Assembly: GCA_025175895.1 (NCBI GenBank)
Contig: CM046000.1
Location: 91,992,753-92,056,752, forward strand
DNA from: Wurfbainia villosa
Taxonomy: Eukaryota; Streptophyta; Magnoliopsida; Zingiberales; Zingiberaceae
DNA length: 64,000 bases
Reading direction: 5' to 3'
Both the position numbers and the translations under genes were made by a program. Positions 23,311-35,854 of the stretch are shown here, one piece after another. The stretch's first letter is position 1; each line of letters begins with the position of its first letter. The notes under the pieces are model-generated. The model had not been told where the DNA came from and ran no database searches. It saw only the letters and a list, made by a program, of their open reading frames with translations.

Positions 23311-23880
23311 TGGCGACGATGATGATATTGTATGCATGTTTTTAATTAGTACCTTTAAAATTGTTTAGTTTATTTAGTTTGTTACTCCTTCATTTTTTAC
23401 ATTTTATTAGTACTTTTTATTTTGCATTAAGCAGAATGATCTATGAAGTCAATCCTTATGGCGGTTGAAATTTCACATCATTGTAAGTCATTGCATATTT
23501 ATTTTAGTGTTAGTATATAGTTTTTTAATGTATGCTACTTTTTCTTTGTTTGTTTCTTTTCTAATGCGGGTAGAAGAATGTCATTGTGCGATTGCTTACA
23601 GTTCTCTTTTTTCCCCATGTGTTGAGATCTTTTGTGGACATTGTTATTTGGATATCATAACTATGTTGATGTTTGAATTTTAGGATATAACTTTTATTTG
23701 GATATCTTTTGTTGGAATGTTGCTTATTATTTTGTTGTATTGAATGTGTGTGTGTTTTGTTTGTATTAAATGTATTTATTTGGATATTAGAATTTATTGT
23801 GTTTTTTGTTGTGTGTGTGATAATTTGTATATACGATAGAATATCGAAGCGGAATAAATCTGTCAAATTTTTTTATTTTA
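23311..23880 (+). other. AT-rich 3' flank of the CACTA genes
   Basis: T-rich sequence after the TnpA-like gene has no domain in any frame. It probably holds the 3' untranslated region. Confidence 0.4.
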
Positions 23881-23884
23881 CAAA

Positions 23885-24607
23885 TTTAGCGACAAATATC
23901 CCGATTCGTTGCTAAATCGATAAATCTGCGACGAACTTTGCGGCAATTTAAATTTAAGTAGCAAATTTAAACGAATTTACAGAATCAATCTGCGACAAAT
24001 TTTGCCTTGAAATTTGCGGCGAATTTTACTGTGAAAATTATTTAAATCATGCAAATATTTACTGCGAAAGCGAATTAAATCATAAAATTTTGCGGCAATT
24101 TTCAAACGAATTTGGAAACATCGCAAATTTACCAAGCGAATTCCTTTTTCGTGAAAATTACCAGCGAAAAAATTTATTAAATCGCAAAATTGTTTTTGCG
24201 ACAATTTGTATCGATCGAAATTTACCCAATTCCTTATTTCATTGCAAAAATTTCCGACGAAAAAATTAATTCGTCGCAAAATTTTGCAACGAATTACAAA
24301 TTCATCGCAAATTTGCGACGAATTTGTAATTCGTTGCAAAATTTTGCGACGAATTCTGCGACGAATTTTGGAAATCGGGGTAACTTTTGCAACAAAATTA
24401 GGGACGAATTTTAAAATTCGTCCCTAATTTTCGTCGCTAAAATTCGTCGCAAAAATTCGTCGCTATTTTTGTCGCTAATATTTGCGACGCTTTATTCCCA
24501 ACAAAAAAAATTTTGTCGCGAAATTCGTCGCAAATTTTTTTTGCCACGAATTTTTTTTAAAAATTCGTCGCTAAATTCGTCCCATATTTCTGTTTTTTTT
24601 TGTAGTG
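23885..24607. repeat. Right subterminal array and terminus of the CACTA
   Basis: Diverged copies of GCGACGAATTT / AAATTCGTCGC in both orientations become dense from 24240 to 24580 and end at TTTGTAGTG. The core (CGACGAA) is related to, but clearly different from, the left-end core (CAACGAATCC), so the two ends are asymmetric. Confidence 0.85.
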
Positions 24608-25026
24608 CAGGTCATAGGTAGAAGATTCCTTAGGTGCTCGGAGCTTTGCCAGCTGATCCCATCTTACACCGATTGGTTGGATTTTTATTCCATATTGTTG
24701 TATTATCTTGGATTGGTTATTTTGGGATTTTATTCTATATTATTTCTGCATTTTGGTATATGGACGTGTTGTTTGTATTTGGCATTAATTATGGATTTGG
24801 ATTGGATGTTGGTTTCTACTATGTTTTCTTGTTGTGTCAAAGTCACTCCGGAGTGCATCTGGTGTCTGTGTATTTCTATTATTTTTCGGTGTTATTTCAT
24901 TATGATTTATGATTTGTGTGTATCATCAACTATATTGGCCTTGTATCAGTGTTGTATCTTATATTGTCACTAGAAGGTACCATCCGGTCGATGGACAATT
25001 ATACTCTCACGGTGTGACAATTTTAT

Positions 25027-25038
25027 TGCTATCAAAGC
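25027..25038 (+). other. Primer-binding site of X
   Basis: TGCTATCAAAGC, seven bases after the 5' LTR end, matches the tRNA-Met-type TGGTATCAGAGC with two differences. Confidence 0.7.
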
Positions 25039-28000
25039 CTAGGTTGCAAAGTCCACTTTCAGGTTTGATTTCATTTAGACATCGAGTTTTATTTTACTCG
25101 GTTTTAGTTTTGTGAGTTTTGGGATCTACTGTAGCGGGACGTCTCCGAGCTACAAGGTTAAAGGTATGCTAATTGTTATCACATATCCTTTGTTGGCTAT
25201 GCATTTAGTTGATTATAACAAGGAATGACATGTAGTGTGTTAGTTACTATTTGTAACTGTGGTTTGAGTTGACCACGGGAAAAACTTGTTGAGTCTGTGA
25301 GTCTTGGACCTACTGTCGAAAAAGGTGAATTACCTTTGAGAGCCGATTGATACCGAGTTGGAAAGCAGGGGTCAGGCCATCACATTTCTTGTGGAGATCA
25401 AAGATTATAGCCTTAAGGATGTTCACTAACTATGCTGGTCAGATCATTACCTATGGGGTAATGGACTAGGCGTGTATATTATTGTTGATGTTGATAGTGG
25501 AGGATTAGTTATGGTGTTTCATAGGGATTTTGATCCCTGAGTTGGTCGTGTTGGGTTGTATAAATTTGAAGGTACTTTTTAGTACATAACTCGTATTATA
25601 CAGAGAAAGTAAAGTTGGTTGTGTATCATTTTTGGGATCAAGCCGGTACTCAGTGAAAGATGCAAGAAATAATCTTTGGGGAATATCATATCACTTGATC
25701 ACGATTTAGTGATGTTGTAAGAGAGTCTTTCCTCGCGTCATTTTCTTTGACTCATTGTTAGAGAATTCTTGATCATCAAGTAGGGTGATCGTTTGGTAAT
25801 GGGAGTACCATGCAGAGTCATTAGACTTGCAAAGGTTACAACCACATAATAGTTTAAGAATGTGAATGAATGTCTTAAGTCACCCATAGTTTATTGGCTT
25901 ACATTTGGATCAGGATATTTGGATCTTCTATCAGATCTTACCAGAAGGCATTCGACTGAGTCATATGTATGGAAATGACTCCGTAGTAAGTGCTTTAGGA
26001 GTTGGAGATCGATAAGCAGAGATTGCAAGTCAGATATTGGAATCAGAAGTCTCTGAATGTTGGACAAAAGGAGCAACATTGGAGCTATGGTTCATGAGCT
26101 ATTTTCTGACCATAGAGGACCAACCATAGACCATCAGAACCTTCTCATGCTTATCAACGAAACCGAAAGAAAGACTCCGAAGGGATTATGTGAGTTCAGT
26201 GTGGATCACGAAAACACGCAAAGTCAGATTATCCGTTGGGTCAGTTCATATGTTGCTATTGTAAGCAACCAGTATATATGAGGAGAAGGTGTACATTGAA
26301 GACTCAGTTGAATAATATCGATGTTGTTTCAAGAGGATGATTCACAATCTCGACAGTAGAGATCATCATAGAAGATTGGGTTATCACACCAGCAGTGATT
26401 TACCACCTCAGGTGTAGTTGGAGTTCCTTGATACTTCCTTCTAGGGGAAGCGATTTACTCAGCAGTAGTAGCAGAAGACATCTCAGAAGACTCAAATGTC
26501 CATATATCAGCAATGGTTACCTCCCCAGGTGTGGTTACACTTTGTATAGAGGAGGGAGTATACGACGATGGTCATATCTATTCTATATTCCCTAGTCGCA
26601 GCTATACCATTTGTGGAGTTGGAGCATGCTATGATGTTGGCAGTTATTCAGTACATTACAGTTGATGGTGTATTCTTTACCAGTACAATAGTGTATACCA
26701 CCTCCATTGCATTCGTTTCAATTTGTATCTTAGTTTCAGCAGTTGATTTCAGTAACTCTATGGTAGTCTTTTGGCACCTACATGAGCGCATCCGCTAAAA
26801 GTAGGAATTGGATGGGTTTACATCATTACTCGAGAGGAGGCGTAGAGGGCCGAAGGATTGGTTATTCAGAATATTATGCCAGTTTATATACCGATTGATT
26901 CAGATAGTTTACATTCATTAAGTTTAGTGTGATTCTTGATGGGATTAGGAGAGTTTCTATACATCGGCTTTATGGGTCAGTGGTATCTCTACCATCAAGT
27001 GAGATGTTGACCATCAACAATGAAGTCAAAAGATGCCCTTAGACTTTGATAGACATAACTTTACTATAGACATATCGTTACGGATAGTTAATTGTTGAAA
27101 TGATGGTAGAATATGTCTCATGGATGTGAATATAATCCGAGAGTAATCGGATGTAGTTTCAGATGAACTCCCATGCTTGCCACTACATAGGCAAGTGGAG
27201 TATTCGATCGAAGTGATCTCGGGAATAGTTTTGATATTAAAGACCTCATACCGGGAGATAATTTTATAGGTATTAGTGTTGCTAAATACTATGAAAATTG
27301 GAGGAACGTAAGTTGCGATTAAAGTAGGTGTTGGATGGGAGATTTATCTGTCCCGGTGTTTCTTCTTGAGAAGATCTGGAACTCTTTGTTAAAAGGGACA
27401 CAGGCCTTTGAGGTTATGTATCGATTATCGATGATAGAATTTACTTGATCATAAGATGGTGAAATCAATTTTTAGGGCCTAGACGGTGTCTAACTTGTGC
27501 ACAAGTGCTAATTAATCATTCTGCTATGGATGGAAGGGTATTGTATATGAATGTATCATTTCAGGGATCGGAGCGATTCCGATGTAGTTTAACGAGACAT
27601 ATCTTATGCTTACATCACTGAGGAACTACGAGATAAGCTGTCATACACATTATGTGGATTTAACAGTTATGATCTTGCTATGTAGATGCGTGGAGTAGGT
27701 GTTCTCATGGAGTTTTGGCTAGCTACTGGGTAGCTACTATATAGTTGCTAGAACACGAACAGATGCAACAAGGGAGATTGATCACTATAGTCTCCCAATC
27801 ACTTCCAGTACTGTGTGGTAGGGTGGATTTTGGATAGTAGATTGATTTCTCTTGTGAGAAAATAAGTCTCCCTCAATGAGGAGGATAGTGATTTTCGGTG
27901 TTGCATGCGTTTTAGGAAGAGTTGCTTTAGAAGACTCATTATTCAGGATTGGTGATTTATTCAGAGTGTATCCAAAAATAGCAAGTTTTGAAATGTTCCT

Positions 28001-28600
28001 ATTGGGTGGAATGACATGTAGGATATGGTTGATTTAGTAGCATGGTGTTTGGTGTGTCAACAAGTAAAGAAGAATATTAGCGACCAGCAGGGTGATGTAC
28101 CGAGATGGAAGTGGTAGCCTAGTATGATGGACTGTGTTGGGAGATTGTCTAGAATTCATAAAGGACTTGATGCGATTTGAGGAAATCAGTGATCGATTAG
28201 CCAAGACCGCTCATTTTTTTCTGACCCATAAGATGAATTTGTTGGATTGCGTGATAGATTTATAATATTAAGAAACTTCCAGTTTCATGGAGTATCCTTA
28301 AGTATCATTTCTGATAGTGATTCATGATTCACCTTATGATTTTGGAAAAGTCTCCGACAAGCCATGGATATAGAGCTCCACTCTAGTACAATTATTTATC
28401 TTCTGATAGATGGTCAATATGAATGTACTATTTATACTTTAGAAGGGTTGTTGAAAGCATGCGTGATAAATTTTAAGGGCTATCAGTACCCCCACTTAGT
28501 TATTTGAGGTGTGTGATTTTTCTCTAAGTACTTGAGTCGAGCAGTATGGTATTGCTTACTCATCGTACTTGAGTAAGAAATTTGAGAACCTAATTTTTAT

Positions 28601-28613
28601 TAGTAGGGGAGAA
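28601..28613 (+). other. Polypurine tract of X
   Basis: TAGTAGGGGAGAA directly precedes the 3' LTR start TGTAAGATATC. Confidence 0.75.
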
Positions 28614-29857
28614 TGTAAGATATCATAAAAAAAAACTTAAATAAGTTTCTTATGATCATTAGATTAATAAGTGGTTTATCAAAGGTTTAATGATCTAATC
28701 CTAAGTTTTTATTAATCCTAGGTTTGATTTAATCTAAACCTGAGTTAGCCAAACCAATTTCCACCGCCCTTTTTAAACCCCGGTCCCGATTTCTTAGTCG
28801 CGATTCTCTTCTTTGATTTTTCTCCCATCTCTGATTTCCTGATCTCTTCCTCATCGTTGTCCCTTCTCACCGAGTGATCGCCGTCGTTGATCCTTCTTCT
28901 CCTTCTTCCTCCTGATCTTCGCTGCCCCATCTCACTTCATTTCGAGCTCAAGTCAATCTCTGCCGTCACTTGTGGGTTGACACCACATCTTTACGAACTC
29001 GTGATTGCAAGGGGGAAAGCCGATGACTCCATCTCCACGGTAATTTCTGATCCGAAGCACAGTGTTCCAAAGCGTGAGCAGTCGGTTGCATTGGATACAA
29101 TGAGGAATGCCATTGTCGTAGCTTTAATTGCTGGTTTTCTTCTTGAGGACAAACTGCGAGTTCAAAAGATCAGGTCGGTGAATCGATCATCAATATTGGA
29201 TTCCTTCCGATGTCCTAGCATGCAGGGGATGGCAATAGACTTTGATCATAGATTTGTCGCCGTGGTTGGAGTGGAATTTATGAAATCTAAATATGGGTAG
29301 GTAATGCAAGGTAAGTACGGATTGTGATATTTATATATATGATTATTGTTGTGGTTTGGTTTGATATGATGTTGGATCTATTGTAGGAAAAGAAAGAAAT
29401 ATAGGGTCATTTGTATCCACAGGTTAGGGAAGTTATCATAATGAGATTGTATAGAGCTGATTTTTTCCTACTATGGATCAAGAACTCGGAGATTAGGTAA
29501 GCTTAGATATTAATGTTTCAGAATTGACATTTGAATTATTGTTGACTGATATGTGTTTGATGGATAGGAGTGATTGGTTGGTTGAATCACAATTTATGTA
29601 CATATGTGATGTATTTAGTTTAATTACATAAAAGTTGAGATCAAGAAGCAGTACAGAGGAAGTTCGGTTTGGTAAGTCAAGATTTGGATGTGTTATGCAT
29701 GTTGCAGTTTAATCATTTATGGGTTGATTAAATAGTTTGTGAAGAGGTTGTTCTTTAGTGAAGAGCCATTATATTGAATTTTACTTGAAAGATTTTGATT
29801 CAGGACTGTCGTATGGACGTGGGGATTTTCAGATAGTTTACATATTAGGTGGGTAAT

Positions 29858-31944
29858 TGTAGGTTGGCCGCATCGGAGGCTCATTGGCTCCCATGTCCCC
29901 GGATTAAAATTTTCACTAATGAAAGAATTAATCCGGATGGGATGAGCTTCCTTAGCACAACCTATTCGTCGTCGTGCTAACAACTTGAGTGGTCGCTTGA
30001 ACAAACTAGTTGTTCAAGCAACACAACTCTTCTAGTTGGTTAGCCGCGGAAGAGACGACGGATGGATCGCCGGTTTTTGTGTTTGTCTTCGGGGTCCATG
30101 ATTATACAATATATATTCATCCACACACATGCATAATCAAAACAAATAAGAACATGCTCAGATCTGTACATAAAGTTAAAATAACTTTATACCTCACGAT
30201 CTTCTACCGTATGTCCTATCCTTCTCGTGGACGACGTGTGGACGAAGTTCCTCCACGAGTAGAAGCCTTCTAGATCGCTTTCTTCTCTACCTTGTCCGCT
30301 GCGAACAAAGAGAAGAACTCACAAATACCTTTCCTATCTAGAACCGGCCACCGAATTAGGGAATTTGGTGCAACCGCCGGCCAAGGAGCAATGGATGATG
30401 CGCCGGCCAACTTCAAGAAGTGTTGCCGCCGGCCACTTTGGAGAATAGGGAGGAGGAAGAGAACCGGCCACCAATGGGAGGAGAACCGCCGGCCAAGGAA
30501 GAAGGGGGGAGCCTCTAGGATGGGCGCTGGCCAAGGAATTATCAATGGAAGTGGGCGCCGGCAATCAACAAGATGGAAGAGGTTGCCGCCCACTTTGCTC
30601 CAAACCCTAGCCGCCCAAAAACCCTAGCCGCCCAAAACCCTAACTCCAATCCTTTGATCAATCTTGCCGCCCAACCCTAAGCATCTATTTATAGAATAGG
30701 GCTTAAGCCTCCTTTAATCTCCACCGTCGGATCTAGGGATTTAATCTCCACCATCGGATCTAGGGTTTTATCCCAACCGTCGGATCTAGGGTTTAATCCC
30801 AACCGTCGGATCTAGGATTTCATCCCAACCGTCGGATCTAAGGTTTCATCCCAACCGTCGGATCTAGGGATTTAATTCCAACCGTCGATTCTAGGATTTC
30901 ATCATAACCATCGGATCTAGGGATTTAATCCCAACCGTTGGTTCTAGGGTTTCATCCAACCATCGGATCTAGGGATTTAATCCCAACCGTTGGTTCTAGG
31001 TTTTTCTTTACATTCTTAGATCTAGACTTCATAAGGATTATATTAGGCTACGATAGGGACCATAAGGAGGAGTTGGGTCTTGGCCACCCGATGGATCGGA
31101 ACCACACAAACTTGATCCATCAATGATGTTCCATTCCACTAGAGGATCATCATTGAACTACCTCACCAACCCCCATAAATCAATATGGGCTCCATATATT
31201 ATTTGTACATTAATCTCCCCGTGTTTAAGATATCGAATGTCTGTCAATTAATTGATTTACTGACCATCAATTAATTAACATCTAATTCCTCGAGTAGTAC
31301 CACTCAACCTTATCATCATGTTGACTAAGTTAACCAGCTGGGTTTACATGATGAACCTTATGAGCTCCTCAAGGGGACATCATCAACCTAATATATAGGA
31401 CACGGTTTCCTCCTATAATCAACGACACACCATGTAAATAATATTATCTCCCAACTTACCGGGCATATTGATTTAATCCATCTAAATCTCACCCACTGGT
31501 AAATCAAAGAAATAAATACTAAGTACATGTGCCCGTTATTATATCGGAATTAAGAGCATGTACAACATAATATCCGAGGTCCGATTCAATCATGTAGTCA
31601 GTACTAAATTGAATCACCTCTATGTCGGTCCTGCTCAATACACCTAAGTGTACCAGTGTAACTCTATATTCAAGATAAAAAAATACCAAGCTACACTACA
31701 ACCATGCCAATGGTTTGTCCAAAACCATTTTTGTTGTGAGCCTCTACTTATATTTTACAAGGAACTGATAACATGATCTTCTGTGCCACACCAAGCACCA
31801 TGTTATCTACAATGTAAAATATTTAGACAATATGCACACATATATAATGAATATATATAAAATGCAAACAATGATCATGTGATTCTTATTTCAAAATAAA
31901 ATATTCATACAAAAAGAGCTAGGCTTTCAGTATACATTCCAACA
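29858..31944 (-). repeat. Copia B LTR (3' LTR in element orientation)
   Basis: It runs TGTAGGTTGGCCGCATCGG to CATTCCAACA, 2,087 bp. It contains the 26-bp tandem array at 30718-31003. A minus-strand TATA-like TATAAATA lies near 30686. Confidence 0.93.
30718..31003. repeat. 26-bp tandem array in copia B left LTR
   Basis: Eleven imperfect units of CAACCGTCGGATCTAGGATT plus six bases are present. The matching array in the right LTR has twelve. Confidence 0.88.
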
Positions 31945-31956
31945 ATCTCCCACTTA
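31945..31956 (-). other. Polypurine tract of copia B
   Basis: On the minus strand AAGTGGGAGAT precedes the LTR start TGTTGGAATG. Confidence 0.75.
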
Positions 31957-31977
31957 TAATAAAAGACTATGCCGTCA

Positions 31978-34816
31978 TCACTCTGCCATACATCTGATCC
32001 CCATGTCCTCCACATGCCTATCAAACGCTTTCGCTAGAAGGGCCTTAGTGAATGGATCCGCCAGGTTATCCTCTGATGCAATCTTGGCGACAACAACTTC
32101 TCCTCGCTTTACGATCTCTCGTATGAGGTGGTACTTGCGCTCTATGTGTTTACTCGCCTTATGGGCTCGTGGTTCCTTCGAGTTTGCAACTGCACCACTG
32201 TTATCACAATAAATTGTGATAGTTCTAGGCAAACCAGGAATCACATCCAAGTCCATCAAGAAGTTCCTGAGCCATACAACTTCCTTGGCTGCCTCAGAGG
32301 CTGCCACATACTCAGCTTCCATGGTAGAGTCTGCCACGCATTTCTGCTTGACACTCCTCCATGCTATGGCTCCACCTCTAAAAGTAAACACAAACCCCGA
32401 GGTAGACTTACTCTTGTCCCTATCTGATTGGAAATCCGAATCCGTGTAACCCACAGGGACTAATTGATATGCCCGGTAAACCAGTATATAATCCCTAGTC
32501 CTTCTCAGATACTTCAATATATGCTTTACCGCAGTCCAATGTCCCTGTCCAGGATTACTCTGATATCTGCTAACCATGCCCATGACAAAGCAGATATCTG
32601 GTCTCGTACATAGCATAGCATACATAAGACTTCCTACTGCCGAAGCATAAGGAACCGCCTTCATATCCTCTATCTCCTTTGATGTTTTGGGACACATCTC
32701 TTTAGATAAAGGAACTCCATGCCTGAAAGGTAGGAAACCTTTCTTGGAGTTCTGCATGCTAAAACGAGCAAGGATAGTGTCAATGTATGAAGCTTGAGAT
32801 AAGCACAACATCCTTTTCTTGCGATCTCTTATAACTTTGATCCCAAGGATGTGTCCTACTTCTCCCAAGTCCTTCATATCAAACTGTTTGGACAACCATA
32901 CCCTTACGTCTGATAACACTTTGATATTGTTGCCAACTAACAAAATGTCATCTACGTATAGTACAAGAAACACCACTACGTTTCCATCACATCTCTTGTA
33001 TACACAAGGCTCATCCGGACTTTGAATAAATCCATATGATTGGATTACCTCATCAAAACGGATGTTCCAAGATCTAGAAGCTTGCTTCAATCCATAAATG
33101 GACCGATTAAGCTTACATACAAGATGCTCTTTGCCTTTAGCAATGAATCCCTATGGTTGCCGCATATAGATGTTCTCCTCAAGACTTCCGTTAAGGAAAG
33201 CTGTCTTGACATCCATCTGCCATATCTCATAATCTATATGAGCTGCTATAAATAAGAGAATCTGGATAGACTTAAGCATAGCTACCGGCGAAAAGGTCTC
33301 CTCATAATCGATACCCTCTTTCTGAGTATACCCTTTCGCAACAAGCCTAGCTTTGAAGGTCTCAACCTTCCCATCTACTCCTCTCTTTCTCTTGTAGATC
33401 CACTTGCATCCAATGGTTTTTACACCATCGGGTGGCTCTACTAGCTCCCAAACCTGATTAGAATCCATAGATTCTATCTCTGAATTCATTGCTCTTTGCC
33501 AAGATACTGCATCTCTATCTTGGATTGCCTCGTCATATGTCCAGGGATCAGGTTCATCATGTTCACCAGGGACTAAGTCCGAAGACTCTCCTAAAAACAT
33601 GAATCTGTCGAGTTGTCTAACAACCCTCCCACTACGACGAGGTGCCTCTTGTGTATGCTCTGTGACACGCGGTGCAGTGACTTGTGGTGTCTCCTCTTGT
33701 ACCGGTGGTACTGAAGTCGGGACTTCCCCTGTCATCTCCTCAAGAACAATCCTACTCGTGGGCTTGTGGTTCATCACATAGTCTTCCTCTAGAAATCTGG
33801 CATTCGTACTCACGATCACCTTCTGATCTCTAGGACTATAGAATAAAACACCCTTCGTTCCCTTAGGGTAGCCAACAAACAAGCGCGCACATGCGATATT
33901 CCAACTTACCAAAGATCTCCCTTCAAAGACATGTGCTTTGGACTACCCCAAATCCGAATATGTCTTAGACTAGGCTTTAGTCCCACAACTCATGGGAGTA
34001 GAGGGTAATCTTGACTTAGATGGAACCAAGTTCGTAATGTGTGGTGTTTCCAGAGCAAACCCAGGCGAATCAGTAACTCGTAATAACTCATCATCGATCG
34101 ACCATCTCCATAAGAGTCCTATTCCTTTCGCCTCCACCACACCATTACATTTGGGGTGTGCAGTCTGACAATTGGGATTGAATCCCAGCCTCTGATAAGT
34201 AACTCCTAAACTCTCCCAAGAGGTACTCGCCACCACGATCAGATCGTAATGTCTTGATACTTTTACCTTGACGGTTCTCCACATCAACCTTGAATATTTT
34301 GAACTTGTCAAAGCATTCAGACTTGCGGCGCATCAAGTAAATGTATCCATACCTTGAATAATCGTCTATAAAAGAGACAAAGTATTCAAAGCCACCTCTT
34401 GCCTGGATAGTCATAGGACCGCACAAATCAGAATGAACCAATTCTAACACATCTTTGGCTCTATACCCCTTGGCCTTAAAAGGCCTCTTGGTCATTTTAC
34501 CTTCCAAGCAAGATTCGCAGGTTGGGAGATCCTCCACCACTAATGAACCCAAAGGTCCATCAGCTATCAACCTTTGAATTCTACTTAGGTTAATATGACC
34601 AAGCCTTAGATGCCAAAGATATGTTTGGTTCATTTGCGAAGGTTCTTTTCTCTTATTAGATTTAGAAGATGAGTTATTTACTTCTATTTGCATCGTGGGA
34701 GTTTTTGGTTCAATAGTATATAAATTGCCAACCAATGTACCAGAACAGATAATCTCCCTATTCCTTTTTATAACCACCTTGTCATTAAAAGAAACAGAAT
34801 ATCCATCCAAAAACAA
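31978..34816 (-). pseudogene. Copia B pol (IN, RT, RH) with frame breaks
   Basis: In minus-strand order: pre-integrase HLRLGH and CESCLEGKM (about 34640-34490); integrase HSDLCGP, FIDDYSRYG and SDRGGEY (34460-34200); linker and N-terminal reverse transcriptase (33912-33151, GCKWIYKRKRGVDGKVETF); reverse transcriptase with YVDD in VLYVDDILLVG near 32950; and RNase H (about 32400-31978) with CDNSGAV and HIERKYHLIRE. The frame changes near 34200-34145 and 33960-33910, and there is a stop at about 33150. The RT-RH frame of 370 codons is open. It is the best-preserved pol in the window and clearly kin to copia A. Confidence 0.92.
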
Positions 34817-35098
34817 TTTAGAAACTGAAATTAAATTCTTTCTAAAAGTAGGTACATAAAGACAATTTTTTTTTTATCCCACTACAATAGCCGCCACCTT
34901 TGAATCATTGCCCATGAAGATGGTAATCTCTCCCTCAGCTAGTCGTCGGGTTTCCTGGAACCCCTGCAACGTATTGCAGACATGATCAGTGGCTCCTGTA
35001 TCTACACACCAGGCACTGGTAGATAACACCGCTAAACATGTTTCAACAACTAAACAAGAAGATATACCTTTGTTCTTTCGGCGAGGACAGTCCGCCTT
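34817..35098 (-). pseudogene. Copia B protease region
   Basis: Between gag and integrase the minus strand reads CVDTGATDHVCNTLQGFQET near 35000, the aspartic protease signature D-T/S-G with the downstream HVC typical of copia. An in-frame stop occurs in a T-run at about 34870-34880. Confidence 0.8.
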
Positions 35099-35854
35099 CT
35101 AATGTCCAGTCTGCTTGCAAGTGAAGCACTTGCCTTTCGGCTTCTTCACTCCTGCCTGAGGCCCCACTGCCACCTTCTTCGCTCCACCTTGCTTCTTCTT
35201 CTTCTTACCTTTCGGTTTGAAGGAAGAAACCTTCTGAGCGACCATGGCTTGAGAACTCTGACGAAAAAGCCCCTCTGCCGCCTGGAGTTCTGTCAGAAGC
35301 TCCGCCAACGAATACAACCTCTTGTTCATGTTGTAGTTGAGGCGGAACTGCTCAAAACTCCTAGGCAGAGACTGGAGAATGATATCGACCCGGGTTTCCC
35401 CATCGATCTCAGCTCCGAGGACTCCCATCTCATTAAGATGAGCCATCATCTTGAGAACATGATCCCTAACGGGTGTTCCCTCGACCATGGTGGTCGTCAT
35501 CAAGTTTCTCATTGCCTCCTGCCTAGCCGCCCTACTCTGATGTCCGAAAAGTTCCTTAAGATTGAACATCATGTCATAAGCAGTGGCTATGGCCTGATGC
35601 TGATGTTGCAGCACATTTGACATAGATGCCAAAATGTAACACCGCGCCATCTCATCTGCCTTAACCCATTTCTTATAATGTTCTTTCTCCTTTTCATCAG
35701 AGTCATCGGAGGGCTTAGGAGGAAAGACCTCGAAGAGTACAAATTTGTACTCCTCCGCAGTTAGGACAATATCCAGGTTTCTTTTCCAATCAATGTAGTT
35801 TGGACTAGTAAGTTTGTTTTCTTTTAAAATCACAGCAAGTGGGTTGAAAGCCAT
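35099..35854 (-). pseudogene. Copia B Gag
   Basis: An open frame of 251 codons starts MAFNPLAVILKENKL and contains the UBN2-type core (PSFEQF-like LPRSFEQFRLNYNM and LQAAEGLFRQ). It ends in the CCHC knuckle CFTCKQTGH, where a TAG follows the histidine. The next codons (KADCPRR) complete the knuckle, so the stop replaces a sense codon, probably tryptophan. Gag would assemble the RNA-containing particle. Removal of the last knuckle cysteine and separation from pol make it defective. Confidence 0.88.

Larger units (their letters stand above)
15740..24607 (+). mobile_element. CACTA (En/Spm) transposon, two-gene type
   Basis: The left end is CACTAC-A7-CAG at 15740 and the right end is the inverse CTG-T9-GTAGTG at 24607. 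The 3-bp duplication CAG flanks it (15737-15739 and 24608-24610). X 3' LTR holds the empty site (tcgccCAGgtcacagg) at 40129-40131, so both ends are exact. Inside are subterminal arrays at both ends, a GC-rich block, a TnpD/TNP2-type transposase gene and a Transposase_24 (TnpA-type) gene, in the order usual for autonomous CACTA elements. Frameshifts in both genes mean this 8.87-kb copy is probably now dependent on others. Confidence 0.93.
7299..25019 (+). repeat. 5' LTR of chromovirus X, in four pieces
   Basis: X LTR sequence occupies 7299-7565, 13606-14169, 15653-15739 and 24608-25019. Between the pieces lie C1, the solo Athila LTR and the CACTA element. Each piece aligns with the 3' LTR of X (for example 7300-7560 with about 39650-39965, and 24608-25019 with 40132-40541). 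The LTR ends GGTGTGACA at 25019 and is followed by a tRNA-Met-type primer site. Its start lies left of copia A, outside the window. Relative to this copy, the 3' LTR lacks the block equivalent to about 13760-14169 plus part of 15653-15715. Confidence 0.82.
25020..28613 (+). pseudogene. Interior of chromovirus X (Ty3/gypsy), heavily decayed
   Basis: No long frame remains, but landmarks survive on the plus strand. A zinc-knuckle remnant CCYCKQPVYMRRRC lies at about 26245 (histidine replaced by tyrosine). Integrase zinc-finger and core pieces CLVCQQVKK, WKW, MDCVGRL and KGLDAI lie at 28045-28175. FWKSLRQAMDIELHSS and IYTLEGLLKACVINFKG lie at 28340-28480. These match the integrase of plant Tekay/Del-type chromoviruses. 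Stops and frameshifts occur every few dozen codons. At 3.6 kb the interior is shorter than an intact element, so internal deletions are likely. Reverse transcriptase is not clearly readable. Confidence 0.75.

Noticed and set aside
23465..24973. Hydrophobic short open frames as membrane proteins
   Set aside because: They come from T-rich non-coding DNA at the CACTA 3' flank and X LTR. No conserved family, and the frames span the element boundary.
28887..29300. 137-codon open frame downstream of X pol
   Set aside because: It lies wholly inside the X 3' LTR, has no recognisable domain, and its partner segment in the 5' LTR is outside the window.
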